NCBI GenBank assembly: GCA_964057225.1
Contig: OZ059894.1
Location: forward strand, 12,534,131-12,598,130
Length of the DNA stretch: 64,000 nucleotides
Source: Auanema rhodensis
Taxonomy: Eukaryota > Nematoda > Chromadorea > Rhabditida > Rhabditidae
Direction: 5' to 3'
This document shows, in pieces, positions 13,165-26,969 of the stretch; position 1 is the first letter of the stretch, and each line of letters opens with the position of its first letter. A model generated the notes under the pieces. It did not search any database. It saw only the letters and a program-made list of their open reading frames with translations, and was not told the DNA's origin. A program made the position numbers and the translations under genes.

Positions 13165-14990
13165 TTTAAAAATATATGAATGAACTTAACTATTATCTCA
13201 CCAATATGCCAATAGAACAACTTTCTTTAATGTGAGACAGATTGCAGCATAATTTGATGAGAACTTTAGAACAGTTGCAGTGACTCACACATGGAAACAC
13301 ATGCCAAACCGTTTTTTCTATCTCACAGTATAACAAGTAACTGAACAACATAAGCTCGTCGAGGTTAAACAAGATTGATCATCATTTAACGAAACGTTTA
13401 AATATATGAATGAACTTAACAATTATTTTACCAATATGCCAATGCAACAACTTTTTCTAATGTGAGACAAATTGAAGCCTAAGTTGATGAGAACTTTGGA
13501 ACAGTTGCAGTGACTCACACATGAAAACACATGCCAAACCGTTTTTTCTATCTCACATTATAACAAGTAACTGAACAACATAAGCACATCGAGGTTAAAC
13601 GAGATTGATCATCATTTAACGAAACGTTTAAATATATGAATGAACTCAACAATTATTTTACCAATATGCCAATGCAACAACTTTTTCTAATGTGAGACAA
13701 ATTGAAGCCTATGTTGATGAGAACTTTGGAACAGTTGCAGTGACCCACACATGAAAACACATGCCAAACCGTTTTTTCTATCTCACAGTATAACAAGTAA
13801 CTGAACAACATAAGCACGTGAAGGTTAAACAAGATTGATCATAATTTAACGAAACGTTTAAATATATGAATGAACTTAACTATTATTTCACCAATATGCC
13901 AATACAACAACTTTTTTCAATGTGAGACGAATTGCAGCATAATTTGATGAGAACTTTGGAACAGTTGCAGTGACCCACACATGAAAACACATGCCAAACC
14001 GTTTTTTCTATCTCACACTATAACAAGTAACTGAACAACATAAGCACATCAAGGTTTAACAAGATTGATCATCATTCAACGAAACGTTTGTATATATGAA
14101 TGAACTGAACAATTATTTTACCAATATGCCAATGCAACAACTTTTTCTAATGTGAGACAAATTGAAGCCTAAGTTGATGAGAACTTTGGAACAGTTGCAG
14201 TGACCCACACATGGAAACACATGCCAAACCGTTTTTTCTATCTCACACTATAACAAGTAACTGAACAACATAAGCACGTGAAGGTTAAACAAGATTGATC
14301 ATAATTTAACGAAACGTTCAAATATATGAATGAACTTAACAATTATTTTACCAATATGCCAATGCAACAACTTTTTCTAATGTGAGACAAATTGAAACCT
14401 AAGTTGATGAGAACTTTGGAACAGTTGCAGTGACCCACACATGAAAACACATGCCAAACCGTTTTTTCTATCTCACAGTATAACAAGTAACTGAACAACA
14501 TAAGCTCGTCGAGGTTAAACAAGATTGATCATCATTTAACGAAACGTTTAAATATATGAATGAACTTAACAATTATTTTACCAATATGCCAATGCAACAA
14601 CTTTTTCTAATGTGAGACAAATTGAAGCCTAAGTTGATGAGAACTTTGGAACAGTTGCAGTGACTCACACATGAAAACACATGCCAAATCGTTTTTTCTA
14701 TCTCACATTATAACAAGTAACTTAACAACATAAGCACATCGAGGTTAAACGAGATTGATCATCATTTAACGAAACGTTTAAATATATGAATGAACTCAAC
14801 AATTATTTTACCAATATGCCAATGCAACAACTTTTTCTAATGTGAGACAAATTGAAGCCTAAGTTGATGAGAACTTTGGAACAGTTGCAGTGACCCACAC
14901 ATGAAAACACATGCCAAACCGTTTTTTCTATCTCACAGTATAACAAGTAACTGAACAACATAAGCTCGTCGAGGTTAAACAAGATTGATC
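13165..14990 (+). repeat. Satellite A 13-monomer duplication, copy 1
   Basis: This 1.83-kb stretch recurs at 16,157-17,982, a shift of 2,992 bp or 13 monomers. Shared rare variants at this offset are gtttaaaaatatatg, agaacaactttctttaatg, gaaacgttcaaatat (near 14,314 and 17,306), ttgaaacctaag (near 14,392 and 17,384) and aagtaacttaac. The match ends near 14,990, where this copy changes to tattatctcacc and the partner keeps aattattttacc. Confidence 0.83.
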
Positions 14991-16163
14991 ATCATTTAAC
15001 GAAACGTTTAAATATATGAATGAACTTAACTATTATCTCACCAATATGCCAATAGAACAACTTTCTTTAATGTGAGACAGATTGCAGCATAATTTGATGA
15101 GAACTTTAGAACAGTTGCAGTGACTCACACATGGAAACACATGCCAAACCGTTTTTTCTATCTCACATTATAACAAGTAACTGAACAACATAAGCTCGTC
15201 GAGGTTAAACAAGATTGATCATCATTTAACGAAACGTTTAAATATATGAATGAACTTAACAATTATTTTACCAATATGCCAATGCAACAACTTTTTCTAA
15301 TGTGAGACAAATTGAAGCCTAAGTTGATGAGAACTTTGGAACAGTTGCAGTGACTCACACATGAAAACACATGCCAAACCGTTTTTTCTATCTCACATTA
15401 TAACAAGTAACTGAACAACATAAGCACATCGAGGTTAAACGAGATTGATCATCATTTAACGAAACGTTTAAATATATGAATGAACTCAACAATTATTTTA
15501 CCAATATGCCAATGCAACAACTTTTTCTAATGTGAGACAAATTGAAGCCTATGTTGATGAGAACTTTGGAACAGTTGCAGTGACCCACACATGAAAACAC
15601 ATGCCAAACCGTTTTTTCTATCTCACAGTATAACAAGTAACTGAACAACATAAGCACGTGAAGGTTAAACAAGATTGATCATAATTTAACGAAACGTTTA
15701 AATATATGAATGAACTTAACTATTATTTCACCAATATGCCAATACAACAACTTTTTTCAATGTGAGACGAATTGCAGCATAATTTGATGAGAACTTTGGA
15801 ACAGTTGCAGTGACCCACACATGAAAACACATGCCAAACCGTTTTTTCTATCTCACACTATAACAAGTAACTGAACAACATAAGCACATCAAGGTTTAAC
15901 AAGATTGATCATCATTCAACGAAACGTTTGTATATATGAATGAACTGAACAATTATTTTACCAATATGCCAATGCAACAACTTTTTCTAATGTGAGACAA
16001 ATTGCAGCATAATTTGATGAGAACTTTAGAACAGTTGCAGTGACTCACACATGAAAACACATGCCAAACCGTTTTTTCTATCTCACAGTATAACAAGTAA
16101 CTGAACAACATAAGCACGTCAAGGTTAAACAAGATTGATCATAATTTAACGAAACGTTTAAAA
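14953..16163 (+). repeat. Satellite A 1.2-kb block, copy 2 of 3
   Basis: This matches 6,660-7,870 in variant order, with atctcaccaatatgccaat at 15,035 and the gtttaaaaatatatg end variant near 16,158. It lies just left of the partner block of the 13-monomer duplication. Confidence 0.8.
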
Positions 16164-17982
16164 ATATATGAATGAACTTAACTATTATCTCACCAATATG
16201 CCAATAGAACAACTTTCTTTAATGTGAGACAGATTGCAGCATAATTTGATGAGAACTTTAGAACAGTTGCAGTGACTCACACATGGAAACACATGCCAAA
16301 CCGTTTTTTCTATCTCACAGTATAACAAGTAACTGAACAACATAAGCTCGTCGAGGTTAAACAAGATTGATCATCATTTAACGAAACGTTTAAATATATG
16401 AATGAACTTAACAATTATTTTACCAATATGCCAATGCAACAACTTTTTCTAATGTGAGACAAATTGAAGCCTAAGTTGATGAGAACTTTGGAACAGTTGC
16501 AGTGACTCACACATGAAAACACATGCCAAACCGTTTTTTCTATCTCACATTATAACAAGTAACTGAACAACATAAGCACATCGAGGTTAAACGAGATTGA
16601 TCATCATTTAACGAAACGTTTAAATATATGAATGAACTCAACAATTATTTTACCAATATGCCAATGCAACAACTTTTTCTAATGTGAGACAAATTGAAGC
16701 CTATGTTGATGAGAACTTTGGAACAGTTGCAGTGACCCACACATGAAAACACATGCCAAACCGTTTTTTCTATCTCACAGTATAACAAGTAACTGAACAA
16801 CATAAGCACGTGAAGGTTAAACAAGATTGATCATAATTTAACGAAACGTTTAAATATATGAATGAACTTAACTATTATTTCACCAATATGCCAATACAAC
16901 AACTTTTTTCAATGTGAGACGAATTGCAGCATAATTTGATGAGAACTTTGGAACAGTTGCAGTGACCCACACATGAAAACACATGCCAAACCGTTTTTTC
17001 TATCTCACACTATAACAAGTAACTGAACAACATAAGCACATCAAGGTTTAACAAGATTGATCATCATTCAACGAAACGTTTGTATATATGAATGAACTGA
17101 ACAATTATTTTACCAATATGCCAATGCAACAACTTTTTCTAATGTGAGACAAATTGAAGCCTAAGTTGATGAGAACTTTGGAACAGTTGCAGTGACCCAC
17201 ACATGGAAACACATGCCAAACCGTTTTTTCTATCTCACACTATAACAAGTAACTGAACAACATAAGCACGTGAAGGTTAAACAAGATTGATCATAATTTA
17301 ACGAAACGTTCAAATATATGAATGAACTTAACAATTATTTTACCAATATGCCAATGCAACAACTTTTTCTAATGTGAGACAAATTGAAACCTAAGTTGAT
17401 GAGAACTTTGGAACAGTTGCAGTGACCCACACATGAAAACACATGCCAAACCGTTTTTTCTATCTCACAGTATAACAAGTAACTGAACAACATAAGCTCG
17501 TCGAGGTTAAACAAGATTGATCATCATTTAACGAAACGTTTAAATATATGAATGAACTTAACAATTATTTTACCAATATGCCAATGCAACAACTTTTTCT
17601 AATGTGAGACAAATTGAAGCCTAAGTTGATGAGAACTTTGGAACAGTTGCAGTGACTCACACATGAAAACACATGCCAAATCGTTTTTTCTATCTCACAT
17701 TATAACAAGTAACTTAACAACATAAGCACATCGAGGTTAAACGAGATTGATCATCATTTAACGAAACGTTTAAATATATGAATGAACTCAACAATTATTT
17801 TACCAATATGCCAATGCAACAACTTTTTCTAATGTGAGACAAATTGAAGCCTAAGTTGATGAGAACTTTGGAACAGTTGCAGTGACCCACACATGAAAAC
17901 ACATGCCAAACCGTTTTTTCTATCTCACAGTATAACAAGTAACTGAACAACATAAGCTCGTCGAGGTTAAACAAGATTGATC
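16157..17982 (+). repeat. Satellite A 13-monomer duplication, copy 2
   Basis: This is the partner of 13,165-14,990. Its first 1.3 kb (16,158-17,490) matches a third place, 21,224-22,556, at a shift of 5,066 bp (22 monomers). The 13- and 22-monomer periods therefore overlap within one array. Confidence 0.83.
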
Positions 17983-18416
17983 ATCATTTAACGAAACGTT
18001 TAAATATATGAATGAACTTAACAATTATTTTACCAATATGCCAATGCAACAACTTTTTTTAATGTGAGACAAATTGAAGCCTAAGTTGATGAGAACTTTG
18101 GAACAGTTGCAGTGACTCACACATGAAAACACATGCCAAATCGTTTTTTCTATCTCACATTATAACAAGTAACTTAACAACATAAGCACATCGAGGTTAA
18201 ACGAGATTGATCATCATTTAACGAAACGTTTAAATATATGAATGAACTCAACAATTATTTTACCAATATGCCAATGCAACAACTTTTTCTAATGTGAGAC
18301 AAATTGAAGCCTAAGTTGATGAGAACTTTGGAACAGTTGCAGTGACTCACACATGAAAACACATGCCAAACCGTTTTTTCTATCTCACATTATAACAAGT
18401 AACTGAACAACATAAG

Positions 18417-19568
18417 CCCATCGAGGTTTAACAAGATTGATCATCATTCAACGAAACGTTTAAATATATAAATGAACTCAATAATTATTTTACCAATATG
18501 CCAATGCAACAACTTTTTCTAATGTGAGACAAATTGAAGCCTAAGTTGATGAGAACTTTGGAACAGTTGCAGTGACTTACACATGAAAACACATGCCAAA
18601 CCGTTTTTTCTATCTCACATTATAACAAGTAACTGAACAACATAAGCTCGTCGAGGTTAAACAAGATTGATCATCATTTAACGAAACGTTTAAATATATG
18701 AATGAACTCAACAATTATTTTACCAATATGCCAATACAACAACATTTTTTTTAATATGAGACAAATTGAAGCCTAATTTGATGAAAACTTTGAAACAGTT
18801 GCAGTGACTCACACATGAAAACACATGCCAAACCGTTTTTTCTATCTCACAGTATAACAAGTAACTGAACAACATAAGCTCGTCGAGGTTAAACAAGATT
18901 GATCATCATTTAACGAAACGTTTAAATATATGAATGAACTTAACTATTATCTCACCAATATGCCAATAGAACAACTTTCTTTAATGTGAGACAAATTGAA
19001 GCCTAAGTTGATGAGAACTTTGGAACAGTTGCAGTGACCCACACATGAAAACACATGCCAAACCGTTTTTTCTATCTCACAGTATAACAAGTAACTGAAC
19101 AACATAAGCACGTCAAGGTTAAACAAGATTGATCATAATTTAACGAAACGTTTAAATATATGAATGAACTTAACTATTATCTCACCAATATGCCAATACA
19201 ACAACTTTTTTCAATGTGAGACGAATTGCAGCATAATTTGATGAGAACTTTGGAACAGTTGCAGTGACCCACACATGAAAACACATGCCAAACCGTTTTT
19301 TCTATCTCACATTATAACAAGTAACTGAACAACATAAGCACATCAAGGTTTAACAAGATTGATCATCATTCAACGAAACGTTTGTATATATGAATGAATT
19401 TAACATTTATTTTACCAATAACCCAATGCAACTATCTTCTCTCATGTGAGACAAATTGAAGCCTAAGTTGATAAGAACTTTGGAACAGTTGCAGTGACCC
19501 ACACATGAAAACACATGCCAAATCGTTTTTTCTATCTCACATTATAACAAGTAACTGAACAACATAAG
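18417..19568 (+). repeat. Satellite A 5-monomer spacing between variant monomers
   Basis: The linked variants cccatcgaggtttaac and atatataaatgaactc mark monomers beginning at 18,417 and 19,569, a spacing of 1,152 bp or five monomers. The same pair is found at 6,210 and 11,281. The monomers that follow carry the variant aatatgagac near 18,754 and 19,905, as in 11,626. Confidence 0.7.
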
Positions 19569-20018
19569 CCCATCGAGGTTTAACAAGATTGATCATCATT
19601 CAACGAAACGTTTAAATATATAAATGAACTCAATAATTATTTTACCAATATGCCAATGCAACAACTTTTTCTAATGTGAGACAAATTGAAGCCTAAGTTG
19701 ATGAGAACTTTGGAACAGTTGCAGTGACTTACACATGAAAACACATGCCAAACCGTTTTTTCTATCTCACATTATAACAAGTAACTGAACAACATAAGCT
19801 CGTCGAGGTTAAACAAGCTTGATCATCATTTAACGAAACGTTTAAATATATGAATGAACTCAACAATTATTTTACCAATATGCCAATACAACAACATTTT
19901 TTTTAATATGAGACAAATTGAAGCCTAATTTGATGAAAACTTTGAAACAGTTGCAGTGACTCACACATGAAAACACATGCCAAACCGTTTTTTCTATCTC
20001 ACAGTATAACAAGTAACT

Positions 20019-21229
20019 GAACAACATAAGCTCGTCGAGGTTAAACAAGATTGATCATCATTTAACGAAACGTTTAAATATATGAATGAACTTAACTATT
20101 ATCTCACCAATATGCCAATAGAACAACTTTCTTTAATGTGAGACAGATTGCAGCATAATTTGATGAGAACTTTAGAACAGTTGCAGTGACTCACACATGA
20201 AAACACATGCCAAACCGTTTTTTCTATCTCACAGTATAACAAGTAACTGAACAACATAAGCTCGTCGAGGTTAAACAAGATTGATCATCATTTAACGAAA
20301 CGTTTAAATATATGAATGAACTTAACAATTATTTTACCAATATGCCAATGCAACAACTTTTTCTAATGTGAGACAAATTGAAGCCTAAGTTGATGAGAAC
20401 TTTGGAACAGTTGCAGTGACTCACACATGAAAACACATGCCAAACCGTTTTTTCTATCTCACATTATAACAAGTAACTGAACAACATAAGCACATCGAGG
20501 TTAAACGAGATTGATCATCATTTAACGAAACGTTTAAATATATGAATGAACTCAACAATTATTTTACCAATATGCCAATGCAACAACTTTTTCTAATGTG
20601 AGACAAATTGAAGCCTATGTTGATGAGAACTTTGGAACAGTTGCAGTGACCCACACATGAAAACACATGCCAAACCGTTTTTTCTATCTCACAGTATAAC
20701 AAGTAACTGAACAACATAAGCACGTGAAGGTTAAACAAGATTGATCATAATTTAACGAAACGTTTAAATATATGAATGAACTTAACTATTATTTCACCAA
20801 TATGCCAATACAACAACTTTTTTCAATGTGAGACGAATTGCAGCATAATTTGATGAGAACTTTGGAACAGTTGCAGTGACCCACACATGAAAACACATGC
20901 CAAACCGTTTTTTCTATCTCACACTATAACAAGTAACTGAACAACATAAGCACATCAAGGTTTAACAAGATTGATCATCATTCAACGAAACGTTTGTATA
21001 TATGAATGAACTGAACAATTATTTTACCAATATGCCAATGCAACAACTTTTTCTAATGTGAGACAAATTGCAGCATAATTTGATGAGAACTTTAGAACAG
21101 TTGCAGTGACTCACACATGAAAACACATGCCAAACCGTTTTTTCTATCTCACAGTATAACAAGTAACTGAACAACATAAGCACGTCAAGGTTAAACAAGA
21201 TTGATCATAATTTAACGAAACGTTTAAAA
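20019..21229 (+). repeat. Satellite A 1.2-kb block, copy 3 of 3
   Basis: This matches 6,660-7,870 at a shift of 13,359 bp. The offset is the same at atctcacc (6,742 and 20,101) and at the end variant gattgatcataa (7,840 and 21,199). Confidence 0.82.
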
Positions 21230-22556
21230 ATATATGAATGAACTTAACTATTATCTCACCAATATGCCAATAGAACAACTTTCTTTAATGTGAGACAGAT
21301 TGCAGCATAATTTGATGAGAACTTTAGAACAGTTGCAGTGACTCACACATGGAAACACATGCCAAACCGTTTTTTCTATCTCACAGTATAACAAGTAACT
21401 GAACAACATAAGCTCGTCGAGGTTAAACAAGATTGATCATCATTTAACGAAACGTTTAAATATATGAATGAACTTAACAATTATTTTACCAATATGCCAA
21501 TGCAACAACTTTTTCTAATGTGAGACAAATTGAAGCCTAAGTTGATGAGAACTTTGGAACAGTTGCAGTGACTCACACATGAAAACACATGCCAAACCGT
21601 TTTTTCTATCTCACATTATAACAAGTAACTGAACAACATGAGCACATCGAGGTTAAACGAGATTGATCATCATTTAACGAAACGTTTAAATATATGAATG
21701 AACTCAACAATTATTTTACCAATATGCCAATGCAACAACTTTTTCTAATGTGAGACAAATTGAAGCCTATGTTGATGAGAACTTTGGAACAGTTGCAGTG
21801 ACCCACACATGAAAACACATGCCAAACCGTTTTTTCTATCTCACAGTATAACAAGTAACTGAACAACATAAGCACGTGAAGGTTAAACAAGATTGATCAT
21901 AATTTAACGAAACGTTTAAATATATGAATGAACTTAACTATTATTTCACCAATATGCCAATACAACAACTTTTTTCAATGTGAGACGAATTGCAGCATAA
22001 TTTGATGAGAACTTTGGAACAGTTGCAGTGACCCACACATGAAAACACATGCCAAACCGTTTTTTCTATCTCACACTATAACAAGTAACTGAACAACATA
22101 AGCACATCAAGGTTTAACAAGATTGATCATCATTCAACGAAACGTTTGTATATATGAATGAACTGAACAATTATTTTACCAATATGCCAATGCAACAACT
22201 TTTTCTAATGTGAGACAAATTGAAGCCTAAGTTGATGAGAACTTTGGAACAGTTGCAGTGACCCACACATGGAAACACATGCCAAACCGTTTTTTCTATC
22301 TCACACTATAACAAGTAACTGAACAACATAAGCACGTGAAGGTTAAACAAGATTGATCATAATTTAACGAAACGTTCAAATATATGAATGAACTTAACAA
22401 TTATTTTACCAATATGCCAATGCAACAACTTTTTCTAATGTGAGACAAATTGAAACCTAAGTTGATGAGAACTTTGGAACAGTTGCAGTGACCCACACAT
22501 GAAAACACATGCCAAACCGTTTTTTCTATCTCACAGTATAACAAGTAACTGAACAA
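21224..22556 (+). repeat. Satellite A block, third copy of the 13-monomer series
   Basis: This matches 16,158-17,490 and 13,165-14,498 in the order of rare variants (gtttaaaaatatatg, aagcacgtgaag, gaaacgttcaaatat, ttgaaacctaag). The match ends near 22,556, where aagcacatcgagg replaces aagctcgtcgagg. Confidence 0.8.
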
Positions 22557-23961
22557 CATAAGCACATCGAGGTTAAACAAGATTGATCATAATTTAACGT
22601 AACGTTTAAATATATGAATGAACTTAACTCTTATCTCACCAATATGCCAATAGAACAACTTTTTTTAATGTGAGACAGATTGCAGCATAATTTGATGAGA
22701 ACTTTAGAACAGTTGCAGTGACTCACACATGAAAACACATGCCAAACCGTTTTTTCTATCTCACAGTATAACAAGTAACTGAACAACATAAGCTCGTCGA
22801 GGTTAAACAAGATTGATCATCATTTAACGAAACGTTTAAATATATGAATGAACTTAACAATTATTTTACCAATATGCCAATGCAACAACTTTTTCTAATG
22901 TGAGACAAATTGAAGCCTAAGTTGATGAGAACTTTGTAACAGTTGCAGTGACCCACACATGAAAACACATGCCAAACCGTTTTTTCTATCTCACATTATA
23001 ACAAGTAACTGAACAACATAAGCACGTCAAGGTTAAACAAGATTGATCATCATTTAACGAAACGTTTAAATATATGAATGAACTCAACAATTATTTTACC
23101 AATATGCCAATGCAACAACTTTTTCTAATGTGAGACAAATTGAAGCCTAAATTGATGAGAACTTTGGAACAGTTGCAGTGACCCACACATGAAAACACAT
23201 GCCAAACCGTTTTTTCTATCTCACATTATAACAAGTAACTGAACAACATAAGCACATCGAGGTTTAACAAGATTGATCATCATTCAACGAAACGTTTGTA
23301 TATATGAATGAACTTAACATTTATTTTACCAATAACCCAATGCAACTATTTTCTCTCATGTGAGACAAATTGAAGCCTAAGTTGATAAGAACTTTGGAAC
23401 AGTTGCAGTGACCCACACATGAAAACACATGCCAAACCGTTTTTTCTATCTCACATTATAACAAGTAACTGAACAACATAAGCTCGTCGAGGTGAAACAA
23501 GATTGATCATCATTTAACGAAACGTTTAAATATATGAATGAACTCAACAATTATTTTACCAATATGCTAATGCAACAACTTTTTCTAATGTGAGACAAAT
23601 TGAAGCCTAAGTTGATGAGAACTTTGGAACAGTTGCAGTGACCCACACATGAAAACACATGCCAAACCGTTTTTTCTATCTCACAGTATAACAAGTAACT
23701 GAACAACATAAGCTCGTCGAGGTTAAACAAGATTGATCATCATTTAACGAAACGTTTAAATATATGAATGAACTGAACAATTATTTTACCAATATGCCAA
23801 TGCAACAACTTTTTCTAATGTGAGACAAATTTAAACCTAAGTTGATGAGAACTTTGGAACAGTTGCAGTGACTCACACATGAAAACACATGCCAAACCGT
23901 ATTTTCTATCTCACAGTATAACAAGTAACTGAACAACATAAGTTCGTCGAGGTTAAACAAG

Positions 23962-24243
23962 ATTGATCATCATTTAACGAAACGTTTAAATATATAAATG
24001 AACTTAAATATTATAATAGCATCATTTAACGGAACATTTGAACACATGAATGAACACAAATCTTTTTCTTTCATTATATCAAGGCAACAACCTTCTGTAA
24101 TGTGAGACAGATTGAATCTTAGTTTCATGAGAGCTTTAGAACAGTTGCACTGATTAACACATATAAACACATGCCAAACCGTTTTTTCTATCTCACATTA
24201 TAACAAGTAACTGAACGACATAAGTACATCGAGGTTAAACAAG
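23962..24243 (+). repeat. Satellite A long monomer (282 bp) with internal duplication
   Basis: The distance between successive attgatca starts is 282 bp here, not 230. The extra 52 bp is a second, diverged copy of the monomer's first part: atcatttaacga begins at 23,969 and atcatttaacgg at 24,021, and each is followed by a related stretch ending in tRaatgaac. The rest of the monomer is also unusually diverged (ctttttctttcattatatca, attgaatcttagtttcatg). I infer a slipped or partial tandem duplication inside a monomer followed by divergence. Confidence 0.85.
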
Positions 24244-24640
24244 ATTGATCATCATTCAACGAAACGTTTGTATATATGAATGAACTTAACTATTATCTCT
24301 TCAATATGCCAATAGAACAACCTTTTTTAATGTGAGACAGATTGCAGCATAATTTGATGAGAACTTTAGAACAGTTGCACTGATTAACACATGAAAACAC
24401 ATGCCAAACCGTTTTTTCTATCTCACATTATAACAAGTAACTGAACGACATAAGTACATCGAGGTTAAACAAGATTGATCATCATTCAACGAAACGTTTG
24501 TATATATGAATGAACTTAACTATTATCTCTTCAATATGCCAATAGAACAACCTTTTTTAATGTGAGACAGATTGCAGCATAATTTGATGAGAACTTTAGA
24601 ACAGTTGCAGTGACTCACACTTGAAAACACATGCCAAACC

Positions 24641-24860
24641 GTTTTTTTATCTCACAGTACAACAAAAAACTGAACAACATATGAACATTGTGGTTGAACA
24701 TGATAAGTCATCAATTAACGAAACGTTCGTATATATGAATGAACTTAACTTATATTTCACCAATAAGCCAATGCAACTATCTTCTCTCATATGAGACAAT
24801 TTGAAGCCTAAGTTGATGAAAACTTTGGAACAGTTGCAGTGACCCACACATGAAAACACA
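24641..24860 (+). repeat. Diverged satellite A monomer, type A-prime
   Basis: This monomer carries a linked set of changes: cagtacaacaaaaaactg for cagtataacaagtaactg, atgaacattgtggttgaac for aagcacatcgaggttaaac, ataagtcatcaattaacg, cgttcgtatat and cttatatttcacc. Copies are near 26,250, 27,911, 33,434 and 38,037. An incidental minus-strand open frame of 70 codons spans it; I do not treat that as a gene. Confidence 0.8.
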
Positions 24861-25269
24861 TGCCAAACCGTTTTTTCTATCTCACATTATAACAAGTAAC
24901 TGAACAACATAAGCACATCGAGGTTTAACAAGATTGATCATCATTCAACGAAACGTTTGTATATATGAATGAACTTAACATTTATTTTACCAATAACCCA
25001 ATGCAACTATCTTCTCTCATGTGAGACAAATTGAATCCTAAGTTGATAAGAACTTTGGAACAGTTGCAGTGACCCACACATGAAAACACATGCCAAACCG
25101 TTTTTTCTATCTCACATTATAACAAGTAACTGAACAACATAAGCTCATCGAGGTTAAACAAGATTGATCATCATTCAACGAAACGTTTAAATATATGAAT
25201 GAACTCAATAATTATTTTACCAATATGCCAATGCAACAACTTTTTCTAATGTGAGACAAATTGAAGCCT

Positions 25270-26219
25270 AAGTTGATGAGAACTTTGGAACAGTTGCAGT
25301 GACTCACACATGAAAACACATGCCAAACCGTTTTTTCTATCTCACATTATAAAAAGTAACTGAACAACATAAGCTCGTCGAGGTTAAACAAGATTGATCA
25401 TTTTTTAACGAAACGTTTAAATATATGAATGAACTGAACAATTATTTTACCAATATGCCAATGCAACAACTTTTTCTAATGTGAGACAAATTGAAACCTA
25501 AGTTGATGAGAACTTTGGAACAGTTGCAGTGACTCACACATGAAAACACATGCCAAACCGTATTTTCTATCTCACAGTATAACAAGTAACTGAACAACAT
25601 AAGTTCGTCGAGGTTAAACAAGATTGATCATCATTTAACGAAACGTTTAAATATATGAATGAACTCAATAATTATTTTACCAATATGCCAATGCAACAAC
25701 TTTTTCTAATGTGAGACAAATTGAAGCCTAAGTTGATGAGAACTTTGGAACAGTTGCAGTGACCCACACATGAAAACACATGCCAAACCGTTTTTTCTAT
25801 CTCACATTATAACAAGTAACTGAACAACATAAGCCCATCGAGGTTAAACAAGATTGATCATCATTCAACGAAACGTTTAAATATATGAATGAACTCAATA
25901 ATTATTTTACCAATATGCCAATGCAACAACTTTTTCTAATGTGAGACAAATTGAAGCCTAAGTTGATGAGAACTTTGGAACAGTTGCAGTGACTTACACA
26001 TAAAAACACATGCCAAACCGTTTTTTCTATCTCACATTTTAACAAGTAACTGAACAACATAAGCTCGTCGAGGTTAAACAAGATTGATCATCATTTAAAG
26101 AAACGTTTAAATATATGAATGAACTCAACAATTATTTTACCAATATGCTAATGCAACAACTTTTTCTAATGTTAGACAAATTGAAGCCTAAGTTGATGAG
26201 AACTTTGGAACAGTTGCAG
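25270..26219 (+). repeat. Satellite A 4-monomer block repeated 4.19 kb downstream
   Basis: This 0.95-kb stretch recurs at 29,460-30,409, a shift of 4,190 bp. Shared rare variants are cattataaaaagtaactg, accgtattttctat (25,559 and 29,749), agttcgtcgagg, cacattttaacaag (26,033 and 30,223) and aatgttagacaaattg. The stretch from about 24,911 to 25,130 recurs at 28,411-28,630 with cccaatgcaactatcttc and attgaatcctaag. Confidence 0.78.
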
Positions 26220-26969
26220 TGACTCACACTTGAAAACACATGCCAAACCGTTTTTTTATCTCACAGTACAACAAAAAACTGAACAACATATGAACATTGT
26301 GGTTGAACATGATAAGTCATCAATTAACGAAACGTTCGTATATATGAATGAACTTAACTTATATTTCACCAATAAGCCAATGCAACTATCTTCTCTCATA
26401 TGAGACAAATTGAAGCCTAAGTTGATGAAAACTTTGGAACAGTTGCAGTGACCCACACATGAAAACACATGCCAAACCGTTTTTTATATCTCACATTATA
26501 ACAAGTAACTGAACAACATAAGCTCATCGAGGTTAAACAAGATTGATCATCATTCAACGAAACGTTTGTATATATGAATGAACTTAACATTCATTTTACC
26601 AATAAGCCAATGCAACTATCTTCTCTCATGTGAGACAAATTGAAGCCTAAGTTGATGAGAACTTTGGAACAGTTGCAGTGACCCACACATGAAAACACAT
26701 GCCAAACCGTTTTTTCTATCTCACATTATAACAAGTAACTGAACAACATAAGCTCATCGAGGTTAAACAAGATTGATCATCATTCAACGAAACGTTTGTA
26801 TATATGAATGAACTTAACATTCATTTTACCAATAAGCCAATGCAACTATCTTCTCTCATGTGAGACAAATTGAAGCCTAAGTTGATGAGAACTTTGGAAC
26901 AGTTGCAGTGACTCACACATGAAAACACATGCCAAACCGTTTTTTCTATCTCACATTATAAAAAGTAAC

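Larger units (their letters stand above)
23700..24915 (+). repeat. Satellite A 1.2-kb block with the 282-bp monomer, copy 1
   Basis: This block is nearly identical to 26,970-28,185 (shift 3,270 bp, 14 monomers of which one is long). It includes the 282-bp monomer, two monomers with tattatctcttcaatatgcc, and one diverged monomer with tatgaacattgtgg. The offset of 3,270 holds at both ends. Confidence 0.87.

Noticed and set aside
23970-24170. Minus-strand open frame of 66 codons, with a copy at 27,240-27,440
   Set aside because: It falls inside the 282-bp satellite monomer and was copied with it. No protein feature supports a gene.
24647-24859. Minus-strand open frame of 70 codons, repeated near 26,256, 27,917, 33,440 and 38,043, with a related one at 37,814
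   Set aside because: It lies wholly within diverged satellite A monomers and recurs only because those monomers were duplicated. Ordinary neighbouring monomers do not keep it open. It shows no domain, signal peptide or initiation context.
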